A stretch of DNA of 64,000 bases from Protula sp. h YS-2021 (taxonomy: Eukaryota; Annelida; Polychaeta; Sabellida; Serpulidae). A program made the translations under genes and the position numbers. Positions 61,187-64,000 of the stretch are shown one piece after another. The stretch spans positions 59,264,342-59,328,341 of the forward strand of contig OX457027.1 in assembly GCA_949752745.1 (NCBI GenBank), given 5' to 3'. Numbering within the stretch: position 1 is the first letter of the stretch; every line of letters starts with the position of its first letter. The notes beneath the pieces were generated by a model. The model did no database searches and had not been told where the DNA came from. It saw only the letters and a program-made list of their open reading frames with translations.

Positions 61187-62982
61187 GCTTGTCAGTCTCT
61201 GCACTGGATTTGTCACACAATGCACTTAGCACGCTCTTGAATAGAGTGGAATCATTCCGTTACATTCCACCCCATCCCGCCATTCCACTCCACTCAATAA
61301 TATGACTGCATGTAGGTTTTAGAAACAATCAGCCACGATGTAGTGTTGCTGTTACATGCGCATCATTAACGCAATCTGTCACCAAACACTGGAAAGGGCT
61401 ACGATAACACACCAGATTGATATACGACGAAAACCGGTGCAAAACAAACACGTGTATCTCCTTTTTCACACTGAAGAAGATAGTGTTTAACTAAACTTAA
61501 GTTAACCTTCCATTAAAATGCCAGATTTCTAAACTGATCGTGTGAACTTGCGTGTAACTCCGTAATCTAATTTAGGTCAGGTAGGTGATTTTTTTATTGA
61601 TTTATTCCAAGAAAATCTCATCACTGTGCCTTACATAGATTAATGCGTTCCCTGCCCCCCCACCCCCCCATCCCCCCCACCCCCCCCAACCGCCTGGACA
61701 AAATTATGTTCATGACATTTACGGTAAGGCTATTGGCAAAAACACCTATCATTCAACGGGAACTAGGTGAAACCACCCTAACAGCGTCTACTGTCACCAG
61801 CATTCGTAATAAAATACTTTAAAAAAATGTGGTGGCTTCACAAGTTAAGTGTATTTGTTTTTAATGTGAAGTGGTGGGTTCTTGAAAGGGGCAGATAAAC
61901 GCTGGGCCTATGCCAATTAATGGTGTACATTTGACGGCAGAAAATGTATGTGAAACACTCTCCCACATATAACATATGATGGCTTTGGTATGTGTGTGTG
62001 GTGTGTGGTGGGGATGGGTGGAGGGGGAGTGTCAGGTGTGGATGACGGACAAGGATTCGATGGCGGGTGTCTTTAGTACCCTAAGCTCATCCTCCATTTG
62101 ACATATTCGCCAGGGCCCAATTACAATCTCATGGAAATTTCACAGACCGAAAACACATAGGAACAGCAAACTGAAATGGCGCTGTTTTATTTTCCACGCT
62201 CAACTTGATCTAGTTTTATCGATTTTCCTCCAGCCACACTGGTATAGCGAACGCAGAGTACTAACATTCTCTGCTCTTTTCGCCCATCAAAACCAGGTTA
62301 ATTTATCGAAGAGTAAGTTTCTCAAAATAACAGGCCGATTTCTCCCAAGGCTTTTACTTTTTTAACTGAGACATGTTCACTCGGTTTAAAATAGAATTAA
62401 GCATACAAAAGGCCCCCAGCTGGTGTTACCCTGCAGCATTATTTTTGAGAAAAATAAATAAATGATTAAGATATTGAAGAATTTGTTTAAGCATAACATT
62501 GCTACTCACATTTCAGTTTTTGTTATGTTGTATTTGTAGGTAATTAATATAAAATATTCATATCCAGTCTCTTTCCTTGATGAATCAACATAGAATTCTT
62601 AAAATATCCAACAATAGTCATGACAATATTAAAGTGCTTAATAACATTGCCTTCATTTCATAGCAATTAGTAAATTAATTGTTAGTCCAATCTCTTCAAA
62701 CTCTTAAAGATGTCTGTCAATGAATGAGAACAGTCAACCCTTAAATAGCAAACACCGGCATGCAGCGCGGAAACATGTGTTTTAGCGTCTCTTTACAACA
62801 CGCGTGCTTCCTAAATACAGGATGTATTGAGCGAATGAACTCACAAGTACTAGCACACTTGAATAACAACAAACAGACTTGACTTACAACCACTGTTACG
62901 AATAACACAGGTTTGGAGTTCTGCCATTTTGACGCCTACTCGAATTGTGCAGTGGTGGCGGAAAAATAAAACAACTTACTAA
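61187..62982. other. Intergenic, nothing recognised
   Basis: A C-run cluster at about 61654-61690 and a TGTGTG/G-rich patch at about 61990-62035. No exon with a recognisable protein signature on either strand. Confidence 0.5.
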
Positions 62983-63086
62983 ATGCAAAGCGTTGATATT
63001 AATTTAAAAATACACAAAAGCAATTTTGGACTTTCGCGTGAAGACAGAATTGAAGCACTGCATTCTTGTAAAATTGTTAAGTCTTC

Positions 63087-63520
63087 TTATTCTTTTCTTC
63101 TTCTTCTTTTTCTTCTTCTTGTAATTATTATTATTATTATTATTTTTAGTAGTAGTAGTAGTAGCATTACTATTATTAGTAGTAGTACTTGTTCTAGTAA
63201 TAGCAGTGTTAGTAGTTGTTGTGGTAACAGGAGCAGTGTATTAATAGTAAATGTTACTGTCGCACTTGTAGTAGTAGTATTAACAGTACTAGAGGTATTG
63301 GTATTGGTAGCAGAAGTAATTTTATTTGTGATAGAGGTAGTAGTTGCAGTAGCAGCAGCAGTAATAGCAGTATTAATGTCTGAGGTAATAGTAGAAATAG
63401 CAGTAGGAGTGGTACCAGTTGTACCAGAAAAAGTAGCCTCAGAAGTTGCTGGTAGAATTACTAATATTACTATATAGCTGCTACATTGCTACTACTTCTC
63501 CTACTGCTACATTGTTACTG

Positions 63521-63554
<34 letters not shown>

Positions 63555-63720
63555 CAGAAGCTAATACCACACAACTGTATTTAATTAAACTACTACTACT
63601 ACCACTGCTACTACTGCTACTCTTACTACTAAACATTACAATAATAATGATAATAATAATAATAAACTACACTACTACTACTTTTTCTACTTCTACTACT
63701 AAAACTGCTGTTACTGCTAC
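63087..63720. repeat. Compound TAN trinucleotide repeat region
   Basis: Starts with CTTCTT, then ATT, AGT, GTA-rich stretches to about 63420, TAA units at 63520-63555, CTA and CTG units at 63590-63720. Open frames through it are artefacts of triplet repeats. Slightly degenerate, so likely old. Confidence 0.9.
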
Positions 63721-64000
63721 TACTACCAATTGCATGCCATGCTGCTTCTATTGCTAAATTCAAATTAACTTCATCAACCCAATTTGATTTTCGCTGTTGT
63801 TGTAAACAGGTAAATAAACTTCTCAAGCCGGACTTCCAGGCGAGATGTTTTGTCGATCAATAGATATAAGCTTGGCCTTTCGGGCCAGTCATTGATCTGT
63901 AACGGCAACAGTTTTACAACATCGTTAGACAAGCGACTAGATTTTGCCAGAGACATAACAACGCCAGGCGTCTACCTACTTTTGCCTCAGGCATCTAAGA
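63721..64000. other. Right edge, possible exon not proven
   Basis: A minus-strand frame from 63956 (MSLAKSSRLSNDVVKLLPLQ) has ordinary composition down to about 63800. It is followed by no clear donor, and no family was recognised. It may be an exon of a gene beyond the window or chance. Confidence 0.25.

Noticed and set aside
60437..61240. Open frames of 267 and 204 codons rich in His-Ser-Arg-Val
   Set aside because: Product of the 23-bp minisatellite, open in more than one frame.
62983..63477. 164-codon Val/Ser-rich open frame
   Set aside because: Driven by TAN triplet repeats (AGT, ATT, GTA), not by coding selection.
63774..63956. Minus-strand 60-codon frame near the right edge
   Set aside because: Ordinary composition but no clear splice sites or homology. 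Kept only as a low-confidence note.

Overview
This window looks like a piece of an animal nuclear genome, most likely a marine lophotrochozoan such as a mollusc. The genes are spliced with GT-AG introns. The products are metazoan solute carriers: SLC35C2 and SLC16/monocarboxylate-type transporters. Intergenic and intronic DNA is AT-rich and crowded with foldback elements, MITEs, Tc1 and DIRS remnants, a decayed PolB gene, minisatellites, microsatellites and long G or C runs. The dispersed repeats rich in GTCTGTCCGTC and GACCTTGACC recall those of molluscan genomes. The phylum is an inference from repeat style, not proven here. I found no tRNA, rRNA, operon or bacterial signal.

Layout. (1) Positions 827-3236, plus strand: the last five coding exons of an SLC35C2-like nucleotide-sugar transporter, with its 5' half outside the window. 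(2) 3.4-11.5 kb: intergenic, with a 17-bp minisatellite, a Harbinger-type MITE and a long degenerate array. (3) 11488-13809 and 14398-21100, plus strand: two tandem paralogues, each of five coding exons with identical intron phases (0,0,2,1). They encode small secreted helical proteins (187 and 200 aa) that I cannot assign to a family. Intron 1 of the second is swollen by nested transposons. (4) 22578-26737, 32594-36241 and 44238-58930, minus strand: three tandem SLC16-like transporters (479, 486 and about 530 aa). All share a four-coding-exon layout with phase-1 introns and a constant 126-bp third exon. (5) 38.6-41.5 kb: a broken protein-primed-type DNA polymerase B with an endonuclease VII-like zinc motif, lying between the second and third transporters. 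(6) 59-64 kb: mostly simple repeats, no confident gene.

Most notable points. The third transporter carries six perfect copies of a 51-bp unit straddling the end of exon 3 and its 5' splice site. This gives six equally spaced donors, and every longer exon stays in frame, adding 17 aa per unit. About 200 bp upstream in the gene's direction begins a roughly 1.6-kb inverted repeat. A second foldback family, with TGGAATGCC termini and a GATATC-rich interior, occurs four times. The secreted paralogue pair is the best candidate for an undescribed protein family.

How the genes relate: no shared pathway is evident. The transporters are a local gene-duplication cluster, and the secreted pair is a second independent tandem duplication. 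SLC35C2 is a Golgi/secretory-pathway gene. Exon structures were derived by hand from homology, reading frame and splice consensus, without transcript data.
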